In this document: positions 8,536 through 17,546 of the stretch, piece after piece
Position numbering within the stretch: position 1 is the stretch's first letter
Layout: each line of letters opens with the position of its first letter
Assembly: GCA_910587285.1 (NCBI GenBank)
Contig: CAJULM010000004.1
Span: 1 to 64,000, forward strand
Direction of reading: 5' to 3'
Length of the DNA stretch: 64,000 bases
DNA from: an uncultured Oscillospiraceae bacterium
Lineage (GTDB): Bacteria; Bacillota; Clostridia; Oscillospirales; Oscillospiraceae
Made by a program: the position numbers and the translations under genes
The notes under the pieces: model-generated
What the model saw: only the letters and a program-made list of their open reading frames with translations
Database searches by the model: none
Told to the model about the DNA's origin: nothing

Positions 8536-9415
8536 CAACATCAAGGTTCACTTTGCCGGCAGTGACGGGGAGGAGATTTTCTATGCCGCCCTGTGTGCCG
8601 CAAAGACCCGGTACCGCCTGTATTCCTGCTACAAGTATATTGTGAATAAGTCGCCTGACGCAGATTTCAGATTGCCGGCGAATCATGTTATCAAGGTGCA
8701 GGATCGGGAGAACCGCCACGTCATCCAGGACAGCGGCCTCTTTACCCTGATGTTCGGCAAGGGCAAGGACCAGCGGCAGACCCGGGAAACCTTGACCCAA
8801 TGGCAAGACAAGCTGATTGCCTTTGTGGAGCAGAACGGGATCACGGCCACTTGTGTTGAAATCGACTGTCAGAAAGTCCTCGGTGTAGAGGATGCCTGGT
8901 ATTTTCGGGAGCGTATGCGGCGCCGGTTGAAGAACCCGCAGATTAACGTCTTTCACTTTGAGGACGGAAAGCGGGGCCTCGACCGGCTGATTGATTTTAG
9001 CAGCTATATTGCAATCAGCGTCCCGGAGCTGAGGATCATCAAGCCTAAGACTTTTCGGGAGGATACCCGGTACCTGACGCACTATATCAAGAACCGCAAG
9101 CCGGAGATTGATATTCACCTCCTGGGCTGTACCGACGTGAAGATGATTGCTCAAAATCGGTTTTGCACCTCGGCGGATAGCACCTCCTGGTTGGCTGGCG
9201 TGAAATTCGGATACTTCGATGATGGAACGCAAAAGGCCCATATCCGGCACTTTAAGCGGGAGATCTTCGAGAGGCGGCAGGCGGAGGTAAAGGCGGTCAT
9301 AGACAGCAGGGGCGTTCCGCTCCGGGCCAAGACCCTTGACTACTGTACCAATGCCAGCATCTGCGCTACCATCTGCAAACGAAAATATGAGCGGGCGGCA
9401 GGCCCGCAGGAATAG
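8516..9415 (+). CDS. dpdA: DpdA-like (TGT-fold) DNA 7-deazaguanine transglycosylase
   Basis: About 299 aa. Features typical of phage DpdA/TGT-like barrels: VHFAGSDGEE at the start, IQDSGLFTLMFG (the DSG motif of tRNA-guanine transglycosylases), EIDCQKVLGVEDAW (acidic active-site segment), and a late TSADSTSWLAG motif. The known relatives exchange guanine in DNA for preQ0-type 7-deazaguanines, protecting phage DNA from restriction. The start is uncertain: GTG 8516, ATG 8504 and TTG 8525 are all possible, each overlapping the QueD-like gene. A tRNA substrate cannot be excluded by sequence, but the phage setting favours DNA. Confidence 0.72.
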   Translation: MPRLFDSNIKVHFAGSDGEEIFYAALCAAKTRYRLYSCYKYIVNKSPDADFRLPANHVIKVQDRENRHVIQDSGLFTLMFGKGKDQRQTRETLTQWQDKLIAFVEQNGITATCVEIDCQKVLGVEDAWYFRERMRRRLKNPQINVFHFEDGKRGLDRLIDFSSYIAISVPELRIIKPKTFREDTRYLTHYIKNRKPEIDIHLLGCTDVKMIAQNRFCTSADSTSWLAGVKFGYFDDGTQKAHIRHFKREIFERRQAEVKAVIDSRGVPLRAKTLDYCTNASICATICKRKYERAAGPQE

Positions 9416-9428
9416 GGGATTTTACAAC

Positions 9429-10100
9429 ATGAAGAAAAATGACCGTAATTTGTTTATCCTGGTGACGCTGTTTGTCATCAGTATTGTTATTGCTAACGTG
9501 ACCGGGGCCAGGACGATCACCACGGGACTGTCCCTGGGGAGTATCCCACTGGCCTTGAGCGGCGGCGCCATCACCTATGCCGTGACGTTCCTCTGTACCG
9601 ACATTATCGGCGAGATATGGGGAAAGGAAACGGCCAAGGGCGTTGTCAAGTACGGCTTTATCGGGCAGGTGTTCGCTACCGCCTGCATTATGATTACCGG
9701 GGCATTCCCGGCCACTGATCCGGTGATGGACACGGCGTATCAGACGCTGCTGGGCCAGAACTGGATTTTTGTTATTGGTAGCCTGAGCGCCTACCTGGTT
9801 TCGCAGACCTGGGACGTGCTGGTATTTCATTTCATCCGGGGCCGGTATGTGAAGCGGCACGGGAGCACCAAGGGCGGGCGTTGGCTCTGGAATAATGGCT
9901 CGACACTGACGAGCCAGATTTGGGACACGGTTATCTATGCGACAATCAGTTTCGGCCTGGGCCTGGGCTGGTTGTTCACGGCAGAGGGGCGTATGCAGCT
10001 GATTGGCATTATCATTGGACAATACCTGCTGAAAGCTGGGCTTGCTCTGCTGGATACCCCGTTTTTCTATTTCTTCACCCGGAACGCTGACAAGCGATAG
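9429..10100 (+). CDS. yhhQ: YhhQ-type queuosine-precursor transporter
   Basis: 223 aa; ATG at 9429, 13 bp after the DpdA-like stop. Six or so hydrophobic helices, with family-like segments VIANVTGARTI near the N-terminus, VTFLCTDIIGEIWGKETA (acidic motif in a loop), SQTWDVLVFHFI and NNGSTLTSQIWDTVIY. These match the QPTR/YhhQ (DUF165) family, which imports preQ0/preQ1-type 7-deazaguanine precursors. A membrane importer next to a DpdA-like enzyme suggests the infected cell is made to take up the modified base or its precursor. Confidence 0.88.
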   Translation: MKKNDRNLFILVTLFVISIVIANVTGARTITTGLSLGSIPLALSGGAITYAVTFLCTDIIGEIWGKETAKGVVKYGFIGQVFATACIMITGAFPATDPVMDTAYQTLLGQNWIFVIGSLSAYLVSQTWDVLVFHFIRGRYVKRHGSTKGGRWLWNNGSTLTSQIWDTVIYATISFGLGLGWLFTAEGRMQLIGIIIGQYLLKAGLALLDTPFFYFFTRNADKR

Positions 10101-10133
10101 GCCCTAAACCCCTAGACGTAAGGAGAGGAGGAA

Positions 10134-10649
10134 ATGCCGAATAAGAGAACCGAACAGCCGTGGGAGCGGCAAAAGGGTGAAAGCGCCCAGGCGTTTGAGG
10201 CATTTTTCCTCTACCTGGAAATGGGGGCTGACAGGAGTATCCGGGCGGTGGCCCAAGAGTGTACCAAAAGTGTATCTTTAATCCGGCGCTGGAGTAGCAC
10301 CTATCATTGGGTGGAGCGGTGCCGGGCCTGGGACAATCACATCCAGTATGAGGCCAAGAAGGCCGCCATTACGGAAGTCCGAAATATGACCAAGCGGCAT
10401 GTCACTATGGCCCAGCAAATTCAGAATGCGGCTATGCGGGCGCTGAAGGAGCTGGGCAGTGACATGGTTAACCCGAAAAACTTTGCCGCCATTGTGAAGC
10501 TCGCCACCGAGCTGGAGCGGCAGAACCTGGAGGCCCAGGTGACAGCGGCCTCCGAGGAAATCAGCAGTACACAGGACGATGGGCCGAGCACCCTGGCCGA
10601 CGCCATCAATGAAGCCTGGAGGAGAAGGAGCGAGGAGAATGAGCCTTGA
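10134..10649 (+). CDS. terS: Terminase small subunit
   Basis: 171 aa; AGGAGAGGAGG directly precedes the ATG. The N-terminal part has a helix-turn-helix (DRSIRAVAQECTKSVSLIRRW) of the type that binds the packaging site, followed by long helices for oligomerisation (about 80-150). It overlaps the large subunit gene by 11 bp. It recognises phage DNA and hands it to the terminase motor. Confidence 0.85.
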   Translation: MPNKRTEQPWERQKGESAQAFEAFFLYLEMGADRSIRAVAQECTKSVSLIRRWSSTYHWVERCRAWDNHIQYEAKKAAITEVRNMTKRHVTMAQQIQNAAMRALKELGSDMVNPKNFAAIVKLATELERQNLEAQVTAASEEISSTQDDGPSTLADAINEAWRRRSEENEP

Positions 10650-12063
10650 CCCTGCGGCCATCTGCTACTATGCGGATCATCCTGTGGAATTTGTGGAGGA
10701 CATTATCAGGGCCAAGCCAGACGCCAGACAGCGGGATATGTTGCGGAGCGTGGCCGACAACCCGCTTACCAGCGTGCGGAGCGGTCACGGCGTGGGCAAG
10801 TCTGCTGTGGAAAGTTGGCTGGTGATATGGTTCCTCTCCACCCGGCCCTATCCAAAGGTACCGTGTACCGCCCCCACGAAACACCAGCTTTACGACATCC
10901 TGTGGGCGGAGATTAGCAAGTGGCTCCGCAATAACCCGGTGCTGGAGAAGGACATCATCTGGACGCAAGAAAAGGTGTTCATGCGGGGGTACCGGGAGGA
11001 ATGGTTTGCTGTGGCCCGAACGGCCAGCAAGCCGGACGCATTACAGGGCTTTCACGCTGACCATGTGCTTTATATCATCGACGAGGCCAGCGGCGTTGAC
11101 GACAAGGTGTTTGAGCCTATCCTGGGCGCTCTCACCACAGAGGGCTCCCGCCTGTTTATGGCCGGGAACCCCACAAAGCTGACCGGCTTTTTCTTCGACA
11201 GCCACCACAAGAACCGGGCGCAGTACAGTACCCTCCATATTGACGGGCGGGAGAGCAGCCGGGTTGATACGGCATTTATCCAGAAAATCGTTGAGATGTT
11301 CGGCGAGGACAGCGACGTGTTCCGGGTGCGTGTGGCCGGGGACTTCCCCAAAAGCCTCCCGGACAGCTTCATTCCTATGGAGTGGGCGGAGCAGGCCAGC
11401 GGCCCCGTGCATATCCCGGAGGCCCCCCGGCGCATTGACATTGGCGTGGACGTGGCCCGGTACGGGGATGACAGTTCCGTGGTTTGCCCCGTCTACGACA
11501 AGGCCCAGCAGGGCGAGCCGGATATTTACCACCACAACAACATCACCGAGCTTTCGGGGCATGTGGTGGTGCTGATAAAGCAGCAGGCCCGGAAATACCT
11601 CGGTGCGGAGATCCACGTCAAGGTTGACTGCGACGGAATGGGCGTCGGCGTGTACGACATTCTCCAGGAGCAGCAGGAGGCCATTACTGAAGAAATCAAC
11701 AAGGAGTGGGAGGCCGCCGGTATTGAGGCCCCGTTTGTGCTGGAGCTGTACGAATGTCATTTCGGTGGCGAGGGCGGCACGATAGGGGACGTAGGCGACG
11801 ACCCGATAGAGTACGAAAACAGCACCGGCCTCATGTGGGGGTCGGTGCGTCTTGCCCTTTATGAGAAGCGGCTGAAGCTGTGGGAGAACGACCAGCAGAT
11901 CAGTCAGCTTTCCAACCGGAAGTACATCGTAAACAGCAAGGGGAAGATTGAGCTGGAGCGTAAAGAGGCTATGAAAAAGCGCGGCCTCCATTCCCCGGAT
12001 ATGGCGGACGCTCTGGCCCTTGCTATGTATGAGCCGAGGCGCTATACATGGTCGTTCGAGTAA
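10639..12063 (+). CDS. terL: Terminase large subunit
   Basis: 474 aa; ATG at 10639 with GAGGAG just upstream. The ATPase domain has Walker A-like SGHGVGKS (about 49-56) and Walker B LYIIDEASG (about 143-151). The C-terminal RNase H-like nuclease starts at IGVDVARYGDD, has VKVDCDGMGVGVYD, and ends with a HSPDMADALALAMY motif. It powers DNA translocation into the prohead and cuts concatemers. Full length, no lesions. Confidence 0.95.
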   Translation: MSLDPAAICYYADHPVEFVEDIIRAKPDARQRDMLRSVADNPLTSVRSGHGVGKSAVESWLVIWFLSTRPYPKVPCTAPTKHQLYDILWAEISKWLRNNPVLEKDIIWTQEKVFMRGYREEWFAVARTASKPDALQGFHADHVLYIIDEASGVDDKVFEPILGALTTEGSRLFMAGNPTKLTGFFFDSHHKNRAQYSTLHIDGRESSRVDTAFIQKIVEMFGEDSDVFRVRVAGDFPKSLPDSFIPMEWAEQASGPVHIPEAPRRIDIGVDVARYGDDSSVVCPVYDKAQQGEPDIYHHNNITELSGHVVVLIKQQARKYLGAEIHVKVDCDGMGVGVYDILQEQQEAITEEINKEWEAAGIEAPFVLELYECHFGGEGGTIGDVGDDPIEYENSTGLMWGSVRLALYEKRLKLWENDQQISQLSNRKYIVNSKGKIELERKEAMKKRGLHSPDMADALALAMYEPRRYTWSFE

Positions 12064-12084
12064 ACATGAAGGAGGTGGCGAGGC

Positions 12085-14271
12085 ATGGGCATTTTTGACC
12101 GCTTTCTTGGCGGCAGGCGGCGGGACGTTGCGAGGAACTACATGGGCGGCAATACAAGTGTAATGCTCCCCCGGTACACGACCCCGCCCGAGCGCAATAC
12201 GCAAGAATGGTTCCGAATGTTCGGGCAAAATCCCCGGATGGCCGTTGTGGATCGTATTGCGTCCGACCTGTCCACCTGTGCCGGTAAGTTGTTCCAAGTT
12301 GACCCCAGGACGGGGGAGGAGGCCGAAATCCTGGAACATCCGTTTTTGGATTTTATGGCCCATCCCAATCCGCTCTACGAAATGACCCCGGCGGCCTGCT
12401 GGCGGCTCCTGCAAATTTACCTGGAGCTGAAGGGCGAGGGTTATTTTCTGTATGAGTTTGACGCCCTGGGCCGCCCGGTCGAGCTATGGCCGCTCCCGTC
12501 TAACTGGGTACAGGAAACCCCGTATATCGGCCACCCCTTCTATGAGATCAGGACAACGGGCGGCCTGGTTCGGCAGATCCCCGTGGATGACGTTTTCTGC
12601 ATGAAGGACCTAAACCCGCTTGACCCGTACCGCCGTGGCCTGGGGATTGCGGAGGCCCTGGCCGACGAGATCGAGATTGACGAATATGCCGCTAAATTCC
12701 AAAAGCGGTTTTTCTTCAATGACGCCACGCCCACCACCATCATCACCATGCCCGGCTCCAAGCCTGACCAGCGGCGGCGGTTCCGGGAGGAATGGCGCGA
12801 GCAGTTCCAGGGGCCGCATAACAGTCACGGCGTGGCCACGGTTGACGGGGAGATCACCGTCAATAAGCTGGCAGAGAATATGCGTGACATGGACATGGTG
12901 CAAGGCCGGGAGTTTATTCGTAACGCTGTCCTGGAGCATTTCGGTGTCCCCCGTGAAATCATGGGTATCACCGAGAGCAGCAACCGGGCCACCAGCGAGG
13001 CGGCGCAGTACATCTATGCACAGAACGTCATCATGCCCCGGCTCCGCAAGCGGCAGGACGCTATCAACCTCCAGATTCTCCCCTTTTTTGGGAAGGGCCT
13101 TGTCTGGCGGTTTGATGATGTTGTCCCCCGTTCCCAGGAGTTTGACAAGGCGAAAGGCATTGACGGGTGGAATGCCGGCTTGCTGACCAAGGACGAGGCT
13201 CGGGAGCTGCTGGGCATGGAGCCTTGCGCGGAGGGCGGCGACATCTACAAGGTGACGATTTCGGATGTGTTTGTCCATGGGGATGAAGACCCGGCAGAAG
13301 TCACCTCCGCCCTAATGAGCGGCACGGGCGATATGAACTTTGACATGGGCATGGGTGAAGACCCGGACGATCCCCCGGATGATGAAATCACGATTGAGGA
13401 CGGGGCCAAGGGCGGTCCCGGCGCCCAGGAGTACAAAGTCCGCCCCTCCGACGTGGCCCGGCTGATGGAGGCCGCCCAGCGTGCGCAAGGGGCCAAGTTT
13501 GAAGTCGCCACGATGAAGTATTTCCGCAAACAGCGGGAGGCGCTGGCGCACAGCCTGGGAGGACAGGGCAAAGCCGACTGGAGCGTGTGGGATTCCATTC
13601 TCCCCTATATCGGGGAGGGCCACACGGCAGACCCGGAGGCATGGGCCGCTCTTGGTGAGGCCGCCCAGCAGGAGCTTGTCGGCGGGTTCGTTGCGGGGCT
13701 GCTCAACTGGCCCTCGGAGCAAGCCACCCTGGAAAGCGTGTTTAAGCCCTTGTGGAAACAGACCTATGATGCCGGTACGTCTGTTGCCAAAAACGTGTAT
13801 GCCGTCCGGGGGGTTGAGCGGCCGGAGCTTATCAGTCCCGCCAAGCTCCGGGGCGGCCAGCGTGTTACCAAAGTCACGCAGACCACCAAGGACAATATCC
13901 GGGACATTGTAACCCGGTGCATCGAGCAGGGCACCAGCCGGGAGGATATGGCCGCCGAGATTTTGCAGGAGTATGAAATCGACTGTAAATCCAGAGCCCG
14001 GCTGATTGCAGACCAGGAAACAGCAATGTGCCTGGAGCAAGGCCATTTCGACATGATGAAGGCCAGCGGCGCCAAGTGGAAGGTGTGGCACCACAGGGCG
14101 CAGAAGAACCCCAGGGACGGGCGCAACAAAGGGCCTAATCACGTTGCGATGGAGGGCGAACGGGTACCCATTGATGGAGTGTTCAGCAACGGCCTCCGTT
14201 TCCCGTGTGACCCCACAGGCCCGGCAAAGGAAACAATCAAATGCCGGTGCTATTTGACATACGAGCGATAG
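12085..14271 (+). CDS. Portal protein fused to MuF-type head morphogenesis domain
   Basis: 728 aa, long for a portal (about 400-500). Residues 1 to about 420 are a HK97-type portal (FRMFGQNPRMAVVDRIASDL; EHFGVPREIMGITESSNRA, the conserved portal helix). Residues about 560-728 resemble the Mu gpF/SPP1 gp7 minor-head domain: DIVTRCIEQGTSREDMAAEI, then ARLIADQETAM, ending with a Cys/His-rich segment (CDPTGPAKETIKCRCYL). The frame is continuous, so this is a true fusion: ring-shaped DNA gate plus internal head protein in one chain. Confidence 0.88.
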   Translation: MGIFDRFLGGRRRDVARNYMGGNTSVMLPRYTTPPERNTQEWFRMFGQNPRMAVVDRIASDLSTCAGKLFQVDPRTGEEAEILEHPFLDFMAHPNPLYEMTPAACWRLLQIYLELKGEGYFLYEFDALGRPVELWPLPSNWVQETPYIGHPFYEIRTTGGLVRQIPVDDVFCMKDLNPLDPYRRGLGIAEALADEIEIDEYAAKFQKRFFFNDATPTTIITMPGSKPDQRRRFREEWREQFQGPHNSHGVATVDGEITVNKLAENMRDMDMVQGREFIRNAVLEHFGVPREIMGITESSNRATSEAAQYIYAQNVIMPRLRKRQDAINLQILPFFGKGLVWRFDDVVPRSQEFDKAKGIDGWNAGLLTKDEARELLGMEPCAEGGDIYKVTISDVFVHGDEDPAEVTSALMSGTGDMNFDMGMGEDPDDPPDDEITIEDGAKGGPGAQEYKVRPSDVARLMEAAQRAQGAKFEVATMKYFRKQREALAHSLGGQGKADWSVWDSILPYIGEGHTADPEAWAALGEAAQQELVGGFVAGLLNWPSEQATLESVFKPLWKQTYDAGTSVAKNVYAVRGVERPELISPAKLRGGQRVTKVTQTTKDNIRDIVTRCIEQGTSREDMAAEILQEYEIDCKSRARLIADQETAMCLEQGHFDMMKASGAKWKVWHHRAQKNPRDGRNKGPNHVAMEGERVPIDGVFSNGLRFPCDPTGPAKETIKCRCYLTYER

Positions 14272-14285
14272 GAGGCGGTGTGCAA

Positions 14286-15296
14286 ATGAAATTCACACAG
14301 GATGATGCGGCAAAGGCCCTGAAAGCCCTTGGGATTGATTTTACCGCAGAGAACTTCACTTTGAATGACCTTGTGGCCGGGATGAATGCGGAGGCCCGGC
14401 ACGGGACGGCGGCCAAGGAGGCCGACGTGACCCACGACGACCCCACAATGACGGCGAAACTCGCAATCAACAATCTGCGGGTGTCGCCGTCTTACTATTC
14501 CCAGCGCGTGGGGAGAAGCGCCTGGGAACGCTCCTTGATGAAGGGTGTGCAGCACAGAGGCCGGAAGACCGAGCAGAAAACCATTGAATTCGAGTTGGAG
14601 GACTACAACGAGGCCGAGGGCATTTTCACCGGCTATGGCGCTGTGTTCTCCAACATCGACAGCGGCGGGGACATCATCGAGCCGGGCGCTTTCACGAAGA
14701 CAATCGCCGAGAGCGCGGATCGAGTAAAGATCCTTTCGGGCCACAACGAAAGCCTGTTGCCCATTGGCAAGCCGCTGGAGCTGAGGGAGGACGCAAAGGG
14801 CCTGTACCTGAAGGCCAAAATCAGCGACACCGCCCTCGGCAGGGACGTAAAGACCCTGATTGGTGATGGTGTGCTGTGTGAGCTCTCCATCGGCTATGAC
14901 CCCATTGTGTTTGACTACGACGAGGAGGGTATTCGCCACCTCCGGGAAGTCAAATTGTGGGAGATTAGCGTTGTCACCTGGGCAATGAACGAGGAGGCCA
15001 CGATCACCGGCTTTAAGACCAGTGATCTGACTGCCCAGCTGGAGGCCCGGCTGAAAGCGGAGTTGCAGACGGACGCAGCCGACATTAAGGCCGGCCGCAA
15101 AATCAGCGCCTCCCGCATGAAGTCGCTGAAGGACGCCAGCACGTCCATGAAAACGGCGGTCAAGCTCCTGGATGCCATTATCCGGGAGGCCGAGGGTGAC
15201 GGCAAGGGGGCGACCCCAGCGCAGGCGGCGAAAAGGGCCATTCCCAGGGGCCGGGCCGCAAAGCAGACTAAAAAGACCGTAGAAATTTTATTCTGA
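14286..15296 (+). CDS. HK97-type prohead protease with DUF5661-like N-terminus
   Basis: 336 aa. The first 75 residues (DDAAKALKALGIDF ... ARHGTAAKEADV) resemble a DUF5661 domain. From about 110 is the S78 prohead protease: EGIFTGYGAVFSNIDSGGDI, ILSGHNESLLPIG (His of the active site), and GVLCELSIGYDP (catalytic Ser). It cleaves the capsid delta domain and scaffold during head maturation. The Lys/Ala-rich C-terminal region may act as scaffold. ATG 14286 is preferred over an upstream start inside the portal-MuF gene. Confidence 0.88.
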   Translation: MKFTQDDAAKALKALGIDFTAENFTLNDLVAGMNAEARHGTAAKEADVTHDDPTMTAKLAINNLRVSPSYYSQRVGRSAWERSLMKGVQHRGRKTEQKTIEFELEDYNEAEGIFTGYGAVFSNIDSGGDIIEPGAFTKTIAESADRVKILSGHNESLLPIGKPLELREDAKGLYLKAKISDTALGRDVKTLIGDGVLCELSIGYDPIVFDYDEEGIRHLREVKLWEISVVTWAMNEEATITGFKTSDLTAQLEARLKAELQTDAADIKAGRKISASRMKSLKDASTSMKTAVKLLDAIIREAEGDGKGATPAQAAKRAIPRGRAAKQTKKTVEILF

Positions 15297-15312
15297 AATG
15301 GAGGAAAACATT

Positions 15313-16917
15313 ATGGCAAACCGCAAAACCAGAAGGAAAGGCCCTGCGGCCGCTCCCGCCGCCGGTAAGTCCATGAAGATGGGCACCGACGAGCTGAAGG
15401 ACATCATCAAGTCCGCCGTCAAGGAGGCGATGGGCGACGAGGAGTCCACCGAGGACACCCCCCTGGAGGGCGTGACTGCGGGGGACGTGCTGGCCGTGGT
15501 GGAGCAGGCTATCGCCGCCGCCGACGAGAAGCGCAAGGCCCGGAAGGATGCCGGGGAGGAGGTCGGCGACCTGACTTCCGATGAAGTGATCGAGGAGGCC
15601 GCCGCCCTGTTGGCCGAGATGGCCCCCGCCGATGACCTGGACGATCCCGAGGGCGAGGGTAAGGAGGATGACCCCGAGGACGAGGCAAAGGGCGAGGATG
15701 AAGACGAGAAGGAGGGCGAGGAGGAGGACGAGGCCAAGCGCCGCAAGGCTGCTCCCGGCCAGCGGAGCCGTAAGGCCGCCGTTTCCCGGCCTGCTCCCAC
15801 TCAGCGCAAGTATGCCGACGTCTTCCTGAACGGCGGCGCTCGCAACGGCGCCCGCAGGCAGCAGAAGACCATCCCGCCCATGGTGCAGCTGGCCCGTGCT
15901 ATCAAGTGCCTGGACGTGTTCGGGCGGCAGGATCCCGAGCGGGCCGCCTTCTACGCCCGGAAGCACTACGATGACGCCGCTATGGAACGGGAGTTCAAGG
16001 CCCTGTCCGCCACCAGCCCTGTCAACGGCGGGTTCCTGATCCCCGAGGTCTACACCGACGACATCATCGAGTTGCTTTACAACAAGACCGTTATCAAAGA
16101 GCTGGGAGCCCGCACCATCCCCCTGGAGACGGGCAACCTCAACATCCCTCGGATGACGTCCGGCGCTCGTGCCCGGTGGGGCGGTGAGGCTCGGAAGATC
16201 CAGACCACGCAGCCCTCTTTCGGCAACCTGCGCCTGTCTGCCCACCGGCTGGAGGCCATTGTGCCGCAGACCCGGGAGCTTATCATGTCCACCAAGTATA
16301 GCGCCGATGAGATTTTCGCCGCCGACCTGTCCCGGCGTATGCAGCTGGGCCTTGACTGGGGCGGCCTGTACGGTAAGGGCGGCGAGTTCCAGCCCACGGG
16401 CATTGCCAACACCAAGGGTGTTGAGGTGATTGACGCCTCCAAGATGGATGCCCAGTATGCCGACAGCTCCGGGCGGCTGACCGCTGATTTCCCCGTCTAC
16501 ATCAAGGCCCTGGTTATGAGCAAGAACGTGGACGACCAGGCCCTGGGCTGGGCGTTCAACAGCTTCCTGGAAGGCTACCTGATGAACCTGAAGACCACCA
16601 CCGGCGATTATCTGTACCGGGACGAGATGAACGGTAGGAAGTTCCTGGGCCTGCCCTACGCCACCACCAACCAGATTCCCACCAGCAAGGACGGTCTGAC
16701 CGACCTGTTCTTCGGCAACTGGACGGATATGCTCATCGGCGACCAGATGGGCCTTGAGACGTTCACCACCCTGGAGGGTAGCTGGACCGATGAGGACGGG
16801 GTGCAGCACAACGCCTTCGAGGAAAACCTCACCGGCACTCGCGCCCTCATGTACGATGACATCGGCGTCCGCCATGTCGAGAGCTTTGTCTATATCAAGA
16901 ACATCAAGGCGTTCTAA
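15313..16917 (+). CDS. HK97-fold major capsid protein
   Basis: 534 aa; ATG 15313 with GGAGGAAAA upstream. Residues 1 to about 185 are very acidic and helical (repeated Glu/Asp/Lys), the delta/scaffolding part removed by the protease. The HK97 core begins near LSATSPVNGGFLIPEVYTDD and includes TIPLETGNLNIPRMTSGARA and GLDWGGLYGKGGEFQPTGI. The ordering after the protease is canonical. Confidence 0.93.
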   Translation: MANRKTRRKGPAAAPAAGKSMKMGTDELKDIIKSAVKEAMGDEESTEDTPLEGVTAGDVLAVVEQAIAAADEKRKARKDAGEEVGDLTSDEVIEEAAALLAEMAPADDLDDPEGEGKEDDPEDEAKGEDEDEKEGEEEDEAKRRKAAPGQRSRKAAVSRPAPTQRKYADVFLNGGARNGARRQQKTIPPMVQLARAIKCLDVFGRQDPERAAFYARKHYDDAAMEREFKALSATSPVNGGFLIPEVYTDDIIELLYNKTVIKELGARTIPLETGNLNIPRMTSGARARWGGEARKIQTTQPSFGNLRLSAHRLEAIVPQTRELIMSTKYSADEIFAADLSRRMQLGLDWGGLYGKGGEFQPTGIANTKGVEVIDASKMDAQYADSSGRLTADFPVYIKALVMSKNVDDQALGWAFNSFLEGYLMNLKTTTGDYLYRDEMNGRKFLGLPYATTNQIPTSKDGLTDLFFGNWTDMLIGDQMGLETFTTLEGSWTDEDGVQHNAFEENLTGTRALMYDDIGVRHVESFVYIKNIKAF

Positions 16918-16932
16918 GAAGGAGGAGCCAAC

Positions 16933-17349
16933 ATGAAAAGAGCACTTTTCGACACCGTGACCATCCTGCCCTTCGAGAGTGGCAGCATCTTTGACCACAT
17001 GGGCTATGAGAGCGCGGTGCTGGCGGTCACCGTGGCCGCCAGCGGCAAGGCGACGGTCAAGGTGGAGCACTGCGATACCGCTGATGGCACCTTTGCCGCC
17101 GTTCCCGATAGCCGGCTGTTCGTGGATAACCCCACGGATAAGGACGGCAACGCCGTCATCACCAACGAGGCCGCCGCCGAGGCGGTGGGCAACCTGGACA
17201 TTGACCTGATTGGCTGCAAGCAGTTTGTCAAGGTCACGGTCACGGGCGGCACAGCGGGGGCGCTGGCCCTGGGCGATGCCACCGACCATCCCGTAGGGGA
17301 TGTGGCTGTCACTGCTCCCAAGTCTCAGGATGGCGGCGGTGACACCTGA
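16933..17349 (+). CDS. Putative head decoration/structural protein
   Basis: 138 aa; GAAGGAGG precedes the ATG. A small beta-rich protein (AVLAVTVAASGKATVKVEHC; FVKVTVTGGTAGALALG) with a flexible Gly/Asp end. Location directly after the capsid gene and the immunoglobulin-like composition suggest a capsid decoration or head protein. The family was not identified with certainty. Confidence 0.55.
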   Translation: MKRALFDTVTILPFESGSIFDHMGYESAVLAVTVAASGKATVKVEHCDTADGTFAAVPDSRLFVDNPTDKDGNAVITNEAAAEAVGNLDIDLIGCKQFVKVTVTGGTAGALALGDATDHPVGDVAVTAPKSQDGGGDT

Positions 17350-17486
17350 TGGCGAGGATGTTTAAGCCCGTAACCCCTGGCCCGTCCAACAACAAGAAGA
17401 CTGAGCCCAAAGAGCAGAAGGGCGGCAACCAGGGCGAGGGCGCGGAGAAGGCCCCTAAAACGGGCCAGAAGGGCCGTCAGGGCTGA
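17349..17486 (+). CDS. Small basic phage protein (45 aa)
   Basis: A short gene starting at the ATG that overlaps the preceding TGA and ending at 17486. The product is Lys/Gly/Pro-rich and looks disordered (FKPVTPGPSNNKK, then QKGGNQGEG). Overlap with the upstream stop and the tight reading support expression by coupling. Function unknown; a small head-associated tail is possible. Confidence 0.5.
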   Translation: MARMFKPVTPGPSNNKKTEPKEQKGGNQGEGAEKAPKTGQKGRQG

Positions 17487-17546
17487 ATAGTGCTGGGGGA
17501 CGGGTGAGGCCCGTCCCCCGCCGTATACGAAACGGGAGGGGCCAAA

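Noticed and set aside
15268..17289. 673-aa reverse-strand frame across the capsid gene
   Set aside because: Antisense shadow of the high-GC major capsid gene; no ribosome site, and the plus-strand product has clear HK97 features.
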